Shown here: positions 30,353 through 37,254 of the stretch, in pieces | How the letters are laid out: every line of letters begins with the position of its first letter | How positions within the stretch are numbered: the stretch's first letter is position 1 | From: Proteobacteria bacterium UBA6156 | GTDB taxonomy: Bacteria; Pseudomonadota; Alphaproteobacteria; UBA2136; UBA6156 | Direction of reading: 5' to 3' | Length of the DNA stretch: 43,664 nt | Assembly: GCA_002422365.1 (NCBI GenBank) | Contig: DIUO01000035.1 | Coordinates: 11,859-55,522, forward strand | Made by a program: the position numbers and the translations under genes | Notes under the pieces: generated by a model | Database searches by the model: none | The model's input: only the letters and a program-made list of their open reading frames with translations | Told to the model about the DNA's origin: nothing

Positions 30353-30712
30353 AAGGGTGTTCCGTAGGCCAAAAGGTCGGAGTGGCCGTGGGCTCCGTCA
30401 AAACGGGATTTCAGAGTGGATTCTGTCGTTCCACCTACCCCCATACCAACCCAAATGCCCCTCTACAACCCTTCACCACAGCCAAAATACCATCCCGTAA
30501 GCTTACAAACCGTAAGGTTCAAGCCAAAATCGCCACTCACCTTCACATCAAACCTATGCCAGCCGCCAATATGACGAGATTCTCTGTAAGCTAAAATGCT
30601 CATATCGTAAGGGGGAGGTAACAAAAAAACGGCGAGACCCAAACGGATTACGCCCCAAATAGAGCTAGGCTTTGCCACGCCCTTTGTGGGCGTTGCCCTC
30701 GACAAGCTCAGG
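30353..30712. other. Intergenic stretch with hairpins, no gene seen
   Basis: This stretch holds the upstream region of the SleB-like gene and shows no credible coding frame. Its right part contains an ACGCCC/GGGCGT hairpin (about 30677-30693) and a TCGAC...GTCGA palindrome (CTCGACAAGCTCAGGTCGA, 30698-30716) of a type widespread as a dispersed repeat in proteobacteria. Confidence 0.5.
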
Positions 30713-30796
30713 TCGAACCGACGATATCCTGCTTACAAAGCAGGTGCGTCGCGCCAAAGGCGCGCATACTAAAATCATCAACTGAACTACGGGCCA
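30713..30796 (-). pseudogene. Decayed tRNA-Ala copy with palindromic insertion
   Basis: Read on the minus strand this resembles the adjacent tRNA-Ala: a 5' part GGCCCGTAGTTCAGTTG (2 differences from the functional gene), then about 31 foreign bases in the D loop containing a CGCGCC-AAA-GGCGCG hairpin, then the anticodon arm and T arm (CCTGCTTTGTAAGCAGG and GGTTCGA) with few differences. The anticodon reads TGT instead of TGC, and the 3' acceptor strand is replaced by a TCGAC-palindrome. It cannot fold as a normal tRNA. It lies 42 bases downstream of the intact tRNA-Ala in the same orientation. Confidence 0.75.
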
Positions 30797-30838
30797 TACA
30801 AAAATACGAAAACACTAAACACTAAAACACAAATAATC

Positions 30839-30914
30839 TGGTGGACCCGAACGGATTCGAACCGACGACATCCTGCTTGCAAAGCAGGCGCTCTACCAAC
30901 TGAGCTACGGGCCC
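30839..30914 (-). tRNA. tRNA-Ala (UGC)
   Basis: Minus-strand 76-nt tRNA: acceptor GGGCCCG/CGGGTCC, D arm GCTC...GAGC, anticodon stem CCTGC/GCAGG with loop TTTGCAA (anticodon TGC), T arm GTCGG-TTCGAAT-CCGTT and encoded ACCA. In many proteobacteria this isoacceptor sits in the rRNA operon; here it is free-standing beside the YihY gene. Confidence 0.96.
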
Positions 30915-30949
30915 ACCGGAAAGCCAAATACCACCCTCCGCGCCTAAGC

Positions 30950-31942
30950 TCAAGGCTTTTTACGGCGTGCCTTCGCTTCTTCTGCTCTTTTTTTGGCCTC
31001 GCGGCGCAGGCGGCGGCGTTCTTCCACTTCGGCGTTAATGCCGGCGCCTATTAACAAAATGAAGGTCGAAAGCCACACCCACATCATCAAGCCAATCACC
31101 GCCCCCAGGCTGCCATAGGTTTTGTCATAGTGGGCAAAGTTGGCCAAATACATCGAAAACAGAATCGACATCACCACCCACACCAGCACCACAAACACGC
31201 CGCCGGGGGTCACCCAGCGCCATTTGGGGCGCACGCGGCAGGGGCCGTAGCGGGTTATCAGGCCCACGGCAATGGCGCTCACCGCCATCAGCACCGGCCA
31301 GCGCGTCCAGCTTATCAGGCGGCCGGTAAATTCATCCAGCCCCACAAAGGCCAGCACCAGCGGCACCACCCCAATCGCAAATAAATAGAGAATCACCATC
31401 AGCACCGCCCCCAGCGCAAAGGCAAAGCTCAGCACGTTCAGCTGCACAATGCCCCGGCGTTCTTTTTCGCCATAGGCCATGTTCATGCCGTCAATCACCG
31501 CTTTCATGGCGTTGTTAATGCTCCAAAACGCCACCATAAGGCTTAGCACAAACCCCGCACTCAAGCGAGATACCGGCGCCGCCAGCAAATTATCCAGCTG
31601 TCCGCGCAGCAGCCCAATCGCCGGGGCTGGCAACACGTCCGAAAGCGCCACTAGCTGCTCACCAATCATCACCGGGTTGGCCAGCAACCCAAAAATGCTC
31701 ACCAGCGCGGTCAGGGCGGGGAAGAGCGCCAGAATCACATAAAACGTCACCCCCGCCGCCACCAGGCTCAGGCGCTCGTCATTAATTTTCTTCATTACGC
31801 GCCAGCCAATCCCCTGCCAGCCGTGCTGGGGGGGCTCCAGGGTGCTCATGGCTTCGGTCAGGGCGCCTGTCCGCTCGCGCAAAGTGTGGTGCACTTTGTG
31901 CACCGGCACGGCTTGGGCCAAGCGTTTAATCATGCGGCACAC
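30950..31942 (-). CDS. YihY/virulence factor BrkB family membrane protein
   Basis: A 330-residue polytopic membrane protein of the YihY/BrkB (formerly ribonuclease BN) family. Family features are DERLSLVAAGVTFYVILALFPALTALVSIFG, a central VAFWSINNAMKAVIDGMNMAYGEKERRG loop, RYGPCRVRPKWRWVTPGGV and FAHYDKTYGSLGAVIGLMMWVWLSTFILLIGAGINAE, with about six membrane helices. The old nuclease label is considered wrong for the family; the transport or envelope role is unresolved. The C-terminal 25 residues are strongly basic with Glu/Lys/Arg repeats. Start candidates are Met1 and the Met four codons later; neither has a clear ribosome site. Confidence 0.92.
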   Translation of the reverse strand: MCRMIKRLAQAVPVHKVHHTLRERTGALTEAMSTLEPPQHGWQGIGWRVMKKINDERLSLVAAGVTFYVILALFPALTALVSIFGLLANPVMIGEQLVALSDVLPAPAIGLLRGQLDNLLAAPVSRLSAGFVLSLMVAFWSINNAMKAVIDGMNMAYGEKERRGIVQLNVLSFAFALGAVLMVILYLFAIGVVPLVLAFVGLDEFTGRLISWTRWPVLMAVSAIAVGLITRYGPCRVRPKWRWVTPGGVFVVLVWVVMSILFSMYLANFAHYDKTYGSLGAVIGLMMWVWLSTFILLIGAGINAEVEERRRLRREAKKRAEEAKARRKKP

Positions 31943-32109
31943 ATAGCATATTTTCAGGGTTCGTTAAGCTGTTCCTTACATATGGCCTACATTTTGGGGC
32001 TACTGGCTGTGCTCATTTTGTGCCGCCCCGGCATTCATTTGCACTTCCCCTGCCCGCATAAATACGGCTATGGTGGCGCCACACAGCAACAACAAAGTCC
32101 ACCATAACC

Positions 32110-32670
32110 ATGAAAAGCCTCATCCTGAGCCTACTCCTAGGAGCCCTTATGACCACCACCGCCACAGCCGCCACCATCACCGACCCCGAAAACACCCTTT
32201 TCCTCGACCTCAAAGACGGCCGCGTCACCATCCAACTCCTGCCGCAGCAAGCCCCCAACCACGTCGCGCGTATCAAAGAACTCACCCGCGAAGGCTACTA
32301 CAACGGCAAACTCTGGCACCGCGTGATAGACGGCTTCATGGCCCAAACCGGCAGCCCGAACGGCGACGGCGTCGGCGGCTCCTCCAAGCCCGACCTCGCC
32401 GCCGAGTTCAATTCCATGGCCCATACCCGCGGCGTGGTCAGCATGGCACGCACCAGCATGCCCAACACCGCCAACGCGCAGTTCTTTATCGTGCTCAAGC
32501 CCAGCACCTTCCTCGACGGCCAATACACTGCCTTCGGCCAAGTCATCGACGGCATGGAGCACGTCGACGCCATTAAAAAAGGCAACGAACGCGACAACGG
32601 CAGCGTCTCCAACCCCGACACCATCGTCAAAATGACCGTCGCCGCCGACGAAACACAGCCTGCCAACTAA
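32110..32670 (+). CDS. Periplasmic cyclophilin-type peptidyl-prolyl isomerase
   Basis: A 186-residue cyclophilin that catalyses cis-trans isomerisation of prolyl bonds. It has a signal peptide (hydrophobic LILSLLLGALMTTTATAA), so it is predicted to be periplasmic, like PpiA. The catalytic domain shows GRVTIQLLPQQAPNHVARI, YYNGKLWHRVIDGFMAQTG with the active Arg/Phe pair, GDGVGGSSKPDLAAEFN, RGVVSMART, NTANAQFFIVL and YTAFGQVIDGMEHVDAI. The C-terminus is ordinary. It is followed by a hairpin terminator and repeat element E. A periplasmic isomerase would suit the many exported proteins here, but it has no operon partner. Confidence 0.94.
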   Translation: MKSLILSLLLGALMTTTATAATITDPENTLFLDLKDGRVTIQLLPQQAPNHVARIKELTREGYYNGKLWHRVIDGFMAQTGSPNGDGVGGSSKPDLAAEFNSMAHTRGVVSMARTSMPNTANAQFFIVLKPSTFLDGQYTAFGQVIDGMEHVDAIKKGNERDNGSVSNPDTIVKMTVAADETQPAN

Positions 32671-32683
32671 GCGTACTTCAACT

Positions 32684-32713
32684 CAAAGCCCCGGCTCTCC
32701 GGGGCTTTGTCTT
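32684..32713 (+). terminator. Terminator after the cyclophilin gene
   Basis: An 11-bp perfect stem (caaagccccgg / ccggggctttg) with a CTCT loop, followed by TCTTAG; the T run is short. It starts 14 bases after the stop codon. Confidence 0.75.
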
Positions 32714-32750
32714 AGAGATGTATCATTCACTCCCATAATTCACTTTTCCT

Positions 32751-32862
32751 CCTCTCTCGCGGGGAACCGTGCCTTGCGGATAGGTTTGCCGTAAAATCCC
32801 ATTTTACGTGCAAACCTCCGACCAGGCACCACCTTCACCGTGCCCGGGCACTTCCTGTAAAG
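32751..32862 (+). repeat. Composite nested-hairpin element, copy E (right module only)
   Basis: This copy starts at CTCTCTCGCGGGGAACCGTG and folds through AGGTTTGC/GCAAACCT around GTAAAAT/ATTTTAC. It ends with ACCTTCACCGTGCCCGGGCACTT and a CCTGTAAAG tail shared with copy F. The left module is absent, the reverse of copy B. Confidence 0.8.
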
Positions 32863-32983
32863 AGTTCCAAGCTCCATCACAGCCTAAAAAACCACCTCCT
32901 CTCCCTTTTGCATATTGACTTTCCCCCGTCCCTCCTCTATTCAAACCGACGTCTGAGGTCGGAAACGACGAAGACGAACAGAG

Positions 32984-33054
32984 TGCCCAGATGGCGGAGC
33001 CGAAGCGCAAGCGGAGCCCCCGACAGCTGGCCACGTTGTGAACTACAACGTAAA
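32984..33054 (+). other. tRNA-Leu 5' fragment and hairpins ahead of the intact tRNA
   Basis: Fifteen bases identical to the start of tRNA-Leu (TGCCCAGATGGCGGA, 32984-32998) are followed by a palindrome-like GGAGCCGAAGCGCAAGCGG stretch instead of the rest of the tRNA. An ACGTTGT/ACAACGT hairpin and a run of A then lead to the intact gene. It looks like the 5' remnant of a second tRNA copy cut off by a palindromic repeat. The remaining 32863-32983 interval shows no gene. Confidence 0.6.
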
Positions 33055-33062
33055 AAAAGTTT

Positions 33063-33147
33063 GCCCAGATGGCGGAATTGGTAGACGCGCACGGTTCAGG
33101 TCCGTGTCGGTAACACGGTGAAGGTTCGAGTCCTTTTCTGGGCACCA
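33063..33147 (+). tRNA. tRNA-Leu (CAG)
   Basis: An 85-nt class II tRNA: acceptor GCCCAGA/TCTGGGC, anticodon stem CACGG/CCGTG with loop TTCAGGT (anticodon CAG), a long variable arm (GTAACAC region), T arm AAGG-TTCGAGT-CCTT and encoded ACCA. The long variable arm is normal for leucine and contrasts with the UAA tRNA at 20305. Confidence 0.96.
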
Positions 33148-33155
33148 TAATTTCC

Positions 33156-33179
33156 AAACCCGGCTTTGCCGGGTTTTTT
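33156..33179 (+). terminator. Terminator of tRNA-Leu
   Basis: A 9-bp stem (aaacccggc / gccgggttt) with a TTT loop ends in TTT, nine bases after the tRNA. Confidence 0.85.
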
Positions 33180-33219
33180 GCAGCCTTGACATAATCCCCC
33201 CTTCGCCCCACAAACCCCC

Positions 33220-34032
33220 ATGGTCACCATCGCCACCTTCTACCACTTTGCGGCGCTGCCGGATTGCGCCCAGCTGCAACCCGCCTACAAAGCCGAAATG
33301 CTCAAGCACGCGCTCACCGGCACCATCCTGGTCACGCCAGAAGGGGTGAACGCCACCATTGCAGGCCCCGCCGCAGGCATTGCCGCCATGCTGGAGTATT
33401 TACGCAGCGACCCCCGCCTCGCCACCATGCCGCACAAGCAAAGCGAGGCCGCAACCAACCCTTTCCTGCGCACTAAAGTCAAACTGAAGCGCGAAACCAT
33501 TCCGCTGGGTGCCCAGGTCAACCCCACCAACCCCGGCACCTACGTCAAACCCGCCGACTGGAACACTCTGATAGCCGACCCCCGCACCATCACAATCGAC
33601 ACCCGCAACGACTACGAAGTCAAAATCGGCCAGTTCGCGGGCGCCAAAAACCCCGCAACCCGCACCTTCAAGCAGCTTCCGGGCTGGCTGGAAGCCAACC
33701 TGCCACCCGAGAAAGACACCCCCATCGCCATGTACTGCACCGGCGGCATCCGATGCGAAAAGTCCACCGCCTACCTCAAGCAACAGGGCTATAAAAACGT
33801 CTATCATTTAGAAGGCGGAATTTTGAAATACCTCGAAGACGTGCCCGAATCCGAATCCCTCTGGCAAGGTGCCTGCTATGTGTTCGACGACCGCGTGGCC
33901 GTGAAACACGACCTCTCCCCCGCAACCCACCTGCAAAACTGCCCCTGCTGCAACATGCCCGTCAACGCGGCAGACCACCGCCGCGCCGCCGACCGCCAAA
34001 CCTTCACCTGCGCCGCCTGCCGCCCGGAATAA
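33220..34032 (+). CDS. trhO: tRNA uridine-34 hydroxylase TrhO (YceA, rhodanese-related)
   Basis: A 270-residue TrhO/YceA, which hydroxylates uridine 34 of certain tRNAs using O2 and needs its rhodanese Cys. The N-terminal acylphosphatase-like domain has LTGTILVTPEGVNATIAGP, with HKQSEAATNPFLRTKVKLKRE following. The rhodanese domain begins near residue 120 (TITIDTRNDYEVKIGQFAGA), and the active loop MYCTGGIRCEKSTAYLKQQG is intact. The C-terminal segment contains four Cys in two pairs (CPCC and CAAC), consistent with a small zinc site as in longer family members. It lies next to tRNA-Leu by chance or convenience; there is no evident operon. Confidence 0.93.
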   Translation: MVTIATFYHFAALPDCAQLQPAYKAEMLKHALTGTILVTPEGVNATIAGPAAGIAAMLEYLRSDPRLATMPHKQSEAATNPFLRTKVKLKRETIPLGAQVNPTNPGTYVKPADWNTLIADPRTITIDTRNDYEVKIGQFAGAKNPATRTFKQLPGWLEANLPPEKDTPIAMYCTGGIRCEKSTAYLKQQGYKNVYHLEGGILKYLEDVPESESLWQGACYVFDDRVAVKHDLSPATHLQNCPCCNMPVNAADHRRAADRQTFTCAACRPE

Positions 34033-34111
34033 CGGCGTTTTTAAGACGTTTTTAAGGGGAACCATCCCGCGCCGCATCACTTTCACTTGTAACAAGTAGA
34101 AAGGTCTCACC

Positions 34112-34690
34112 ATGCGCCACATCAGCCCCAATCTCATTCTCGCCACCTTCATTCTGGTGCCTGCTGCCATCGCGGTCACGGTCACCAGCACCAGCAACCC
34201 GGCCCCCAGGGCAACCCCGGTCGAGCCTCTGCGCGCCACCGCCCAAATTATCGACCTCTCCGGCCGCACCATCGGCAGCGCCCAACTTACCGAGGCCCCG
34301 GGCGGCGGCGTCACCATCGCCCTGGCCGCCCACAGCCTGCCCGAAGGTAAACTGGCCTGGCACATCCACCAGGTCGGCCAATGCGAAACCTCGCAACAGT
34401 TCAAAACCGCCGGAGACCACTTCAACCCGCTGAATAAATCCCACGGCTTCAAGCACGGCCAAGGCCACCATGCCGGAGACCTCCCCAACCTGAACGTCTC
34501 AGAAGCTGGCATCGCACGCACCACCGTCACCACGCCCAACATCACCCTCCTGCCGGGCACCACCACCAGCGTGATGGACGCCGACGGCTCCGCCATCATC
34601 ATCCACAGCAAAGCCGATGACTACACCTCCCAACCCGCCGGAGACGCCGGAACCCGCATCGCCTGCGCCATCATCCAACCCGCCAGCTAA
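34112..34690 (+). CDS. sodC: Periplasmic Cu/Zn superoxide dismutase
   Basis: A 192-residue SodC that dismutates superoxide in the periplasm. An N-terminal hydrophobic stretch (LILATFILVPAAIAVT) acts as a signal peptide or anchor. All catalytic motifs are present: HIHQVGQC (two Cu ligands and the disulfide Cys), GDHFNP, GHHAGDLPNL (Zn ligands), IIIHSKADDY with the last Cu His, and GTRIACAII (the second disulfide Cys). An internal Arg in AGDAGTRIAC matches the active-site Arg. ATG 34112 follows AAAGG by seven bases. It continues the oxidative-stress theme of katG, msrA/B and the DUF892 genes. Repeat element F begins 23 bases after the stop. Confidence 0.95.
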   Translation: MRHISPNLILATFILVPAAIAVTVTSTSNPAPRATPVEPLRATAQIIDLSGRTIGSAQLTEAPGGGVTIALAAHSLPEGKLAWHIHQVGQCETSQQFKTAGDHFNPLNKSHGFKHGQGHHAGDLPNLNVSEAGIARTTVTTPNITLLPGTTTSVMDADGSAIIIHSKADDYTSQPAGDAGTRIACAIIQPAS

Positions 34691-34712
34691 AGCTGTTTAA
34701 ATACATATCTCA

Positions 34713-34989
34713 CCCCAGCACCGTTCCCCGGGCTGCGGCGGGGTCACATTTGGAACAAATGTGGAATAAATGGGGGGCCCCCGCCCAGACCCGGGATCTC
34801 GAATATATCCGCACGAATAAAGCAACTAACCCAACCACCCAAACCAACCCCGTAATGCCAGAGAGAACAGGGAAGCACCGTGCCTTGGGGTCAGGTTTGC
34901 CCAAGCAAACGGGGTGGGGGCCCCGTTTACTTGGCGCAAACCTCCCAACCTGCTCCACCTTCACCCCTCCCCGGCACTTCCTGTAAATA
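34713..34989 (+). repeat. Composite nested-hairpin element, copy F
   Basis: A full two-module copy. The left module matches B and D (CAGCACCGTTCCCCGGGCTG, CACATTTGGAACAAATG tip slightly extended, CCCCCGCCCAGACCCGGGA, TCTCGAATATAT). The right module is AGGGAAGCACCGTGCCTTGG with arms AGGTTTGC/GCAAACCT around a long AAGCAAACGGGG/CCCCGTTTACTT stem. It ends CCCCGGCACTTCCTGTAAA, as in copy E. It lies between the convergent sodC and pirin genes. Confidence 0.87.
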
Positions 34990-35024
34990 GTCCCACAAAT
35001 AAACGCACCCAAAACCCACCCAAT

Positions 35025-35047
35025 AAAAAAGCCCCCGTAGGGGCCCT
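35025..35047 (-). terminator. Terminator of the pirin gene
   Basis: On the minus strand GCCCC/GGGGC with a 4-base loop is followed by six T residues, directly after the pirin stop codon. Confidence 0.8.
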
Positions 35048-35048
35048 T

Positions 35049-35750
35049 CTATTCAGCCAACCGCACCACCACCACCTCAGCCTCCGTCTCAGCCTCAATC
35101 CGCAGCGCCCCCTCATCCGCCACCGCCGCACCATCTCCGGCACGCATCGCCTGCCCGTTCACGGCCACAGCCCCTTCACTCACCAGCACATAAGCACGCG
35201 GCCCAAAGTCCTGCGTCACCTTTGTGCCCGCCGCCAACCGCCCGCCATAAAGCGCCGCATCGGCATGAATATACAACGCGCCACCCGCCGCATCCGCCGC
35301 GTCACCACTCACCAAAAGCGGCAGCGCCTCGCTCACCGGGTCTGCCGGAAAACCCCGCATCTCCCACCGCGGCGCCACATCACGCGCATTGGGCAAAATC
35401 CATATCTGGTAAAGCACGGTCGGCTCGGTGGCGCTGGCGTGCTCGGCATGGGTCACGCCTGTGCCCGCACTCATCACCTGCACGCTGCCAGCGTGGGTCA
35501 CGCCGTCGTTGCCCATATTGTCGCGGTGGCGTATCTCGCCCCGCCGCACATAGGTGATAATCTCCATGTTGTCGTGCGGGTGCGGCTCAAAGCCATTCCC
35601 TGCCGCCACGCGGTCATCGTTCACCACCCGCAGGTTGCCAAATCCCATGCGCTCCGGGTTATAATACCGCCCAAAGCTAAAGTGGTGCCGCGCCTGCAAC
35701 CAGCCAAAATCGGCCTTGCCCAGCTCATCAAATCTCACAATATCCATCAT
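35049..35750 (-). CDS. Pirin-family cupin protein
   Basis: A 233-residue pirin with two cupin domains. The iron-binding first cupin is intact: NGFEPHPHDNMEIITYV, GEIRHRDNMGNDGVTHAG and AGTGVTHAEHASATEP, with the usual three His and one Glu. QIWILPNARDVAPRWEMRGF joins it to a degenerate second cupin. Family members include quercetinases and transcription cofactors; the activity cannot be told from sequence. The start is ATG 35750, eight bases after AAAGGAG, and not the longer in-frame extension to 35867. It is monocistronic. The 259 bases upstream, to the next gene at 36010, contain no recognised gene. Confidence 0.92.
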   Translation of the reverse strand: MMDIVRFDELGKADFGWLQARHHFSFGRYYNPERMGFGNLRVVNDDRVAAGNGFEPHPHDNMEIITYVRRGEIRHRDNMGNDGVTHAGSVQVMSAGTGVTHAEHASATEPTVLYQIWILPNARDVAPRWEMRGFPADPVSEALPLLVSGDAADAAGGALYIHADAALYGGRLAAGTKVTQDFGPRAYVLVSEGAVAVNGQAMRAGDGAAVADEGALRIEAETEAEVVVVRLAE

Positions 35751-36009
35751 CGTCGTGTCTCCTTTGTTAAACGGTGCCCGCATCGCGGTCGCGCCAGATG
35801 TTCCTGTCTTCCCACCCCGCAGCATCCTATTTCGACAATCTCGAAACGTCAAGCCCCCCAACCCCAACAGCGCCCCTTACGGCACCCCCTCGCCACCCCC
35901 TTCACATCACTGCCTAAGCTTTGATTTTCGTATGATTTATTCCTTTGCCCGTCATTCGTCTAAGGTCTAACAACATACCTACACACAGCAAACCACAGGC
36001 CCCCATCCC

Positions 36010-37254
36010 GTGTACCGTATGCTCACTCTTCTGCTTCTGTCCGCCTGGTTACCGGGCGCCGCAGCTGCGGCGGTCTCTTCCCCCACCACACACACTCTCT
36101 CCGCCCAAGCCCACATCACCCACGCCCGCAGCGCCTACCAGCAGGGCCTGCTTGCCGAGTCCATCGCCGCCTACGAACGCGCCCTCGCCCTCGCCCCCAA
36201 CAACCCCACCGTACGGGCCGAGCTCGCCCACGCCTACGCGCAATTAGGAGACTCCGCCGCCGCCGCGCGCGAATACGCCACCGCCGCCACTGCCGATACA
36301 TTGTCACCAGAAGATAAAGCAAGACTAAGCACCTACAGCAGCATCCTCACCCAAAGCATCAAGGGCGGCCCCCGCACCTACCGCGCCAATCTGCAAGTCG
36401 GTCTGGGTGCCAGCAGCAACATCAACGGCGCCACCACCAACAGCTACATGGTGCTGCCCGCACTGGCGGCCCTTGGCCCCGCCCGCCTCAGCGGCGGCGC
36501 CACCGCGCAGGGCAGCCTGTTCACCGAACTCTCTGCCAACCTCGCCGTCCGCCAACCCCTCAGCCCTGCCTGGGCCTTGTTTGCGGGTGCCAACGCGCAG
36601 CACAGCCATACCTTCGCCTCATCGGCCTACCACCAAACGACCCTGAATGCCGAAGCAGGCCTCCAGCACCTCACCCCCACCGGCCGCCGCCTCAGCCTCG
36701 GCGCCAGCGCCCGCCAGTTCTGGTATGGAGGAGACTCCTACTCCCACACCGCCGCCCTCACCACCAGCTGGGTGCAACCGCTCACCCTCAGCCACGCCCT
36801 GGGCAGCTATGCCAGCGTGGCCCACACCTCCTACCCTTCCCTCTCCTCCCAAAATGCCACCCGCCTCACCCTGGGCACGCAGCTAGAAAGCCAGCTCACC
36901 CGCACCCTCGCCCTCCAGTCCGGTGTTTACGGAGGCGAAGACAGCGCCAAAGCCAGCCTCCACTCCCACACCTTCCTGGGCGCGCTGCTGGGCACCGAAT
37001 ACTTCCCCACCCCGCACCTGGCCCTCACTGCCGAGGCCCGCTACGAACTCCGCGACTACAACGGCACCAACCCGCTCTATCTCTCCCCCCGGTTCGACCG
37101 CCAGGTCGACCTCTCCCTCGGCCTCGCCTACGCTCTCACGCCACACCTCAGCCTGCGTCCCAGCCTTGGCTACCGCCACACTTACAGCAACCAGGGGCTC
37201 ACCAACTCCACCCGCTGGCAGTCACTCATCGCCCTCAGGTACACCTGGTCATGA
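36010..37254 (+). CDS. TPR plus outer-membrane beta-barrel protein (Slam-like)
   Basis: A 414-residue predicted outer-membrane protein. It has a signal peptide (ending GAAAAAV), then about two tetratricopeptide repeats (HARSAYQQGLLAESIAAYERALALAPNN and VRAELAHAYAQLGDSAAAARE), then from residue ~120 a series of amphipathic strands ending in RWQSLIALRYTWS, a barrel-type C-terminus. This periplasmic-TPR-plus-barrel layout is that of surface lipoprotein assembly modulators (Slam, type XI secretion) and related porins. It overlaps the next gene by four bases (ATGA), so the two are translationally coupled. GTG 36010 or ATG 36019 may be the start. The family label is by architecture and needs a profile search. 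Confidence 0.78.
   Translation: MYRMLTLLLLSAWLPGAAAAAVSSPTTHTLSAQAHITHARSAYQQGLLAESIAAYERALALAPNNPTVRAELAHAYAQLGDSAAAAREYATAATADTLSPEDKARLSTYSSILTQSIKGGPRTYRANLQVGLGASSNINGATTNSYMVLPALAALGPARLSGGATAQGSLFTELSANLAVRQPLSPAWALFAGANAQHSHTFASSAYHQTTLNAEAGLQHLTPTGRRLSLGASARQFWYGGDSYSHTAALTTSWVQPLTLSHALGSYASVAHTSYPSLSSQNATRLTLGTQLESQLTRTLALQSGVYGGEDSAKASLHSHTFLGALLGTEYFPTPHLALTAEARYELRDYNGTNPLYLSPRFDRQVDLSLGLAYALTPHLSLRPSLGYRHTYSNQGLTNSTRWQSLIALRYTWS

Noticed and set aside
33186..33195. TTGACATAAT before trhO as a promoter
   Set aside because: The -35-like hexamer has no matching -10 at the right distance, and read as a -10 it lacks a -35.
19083..34989. A CRISPR array made from the dispersed repeats
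   Set aside because: Copies are kilobases apart, long and internally palindromic, with no regular spacers and no cas genes.
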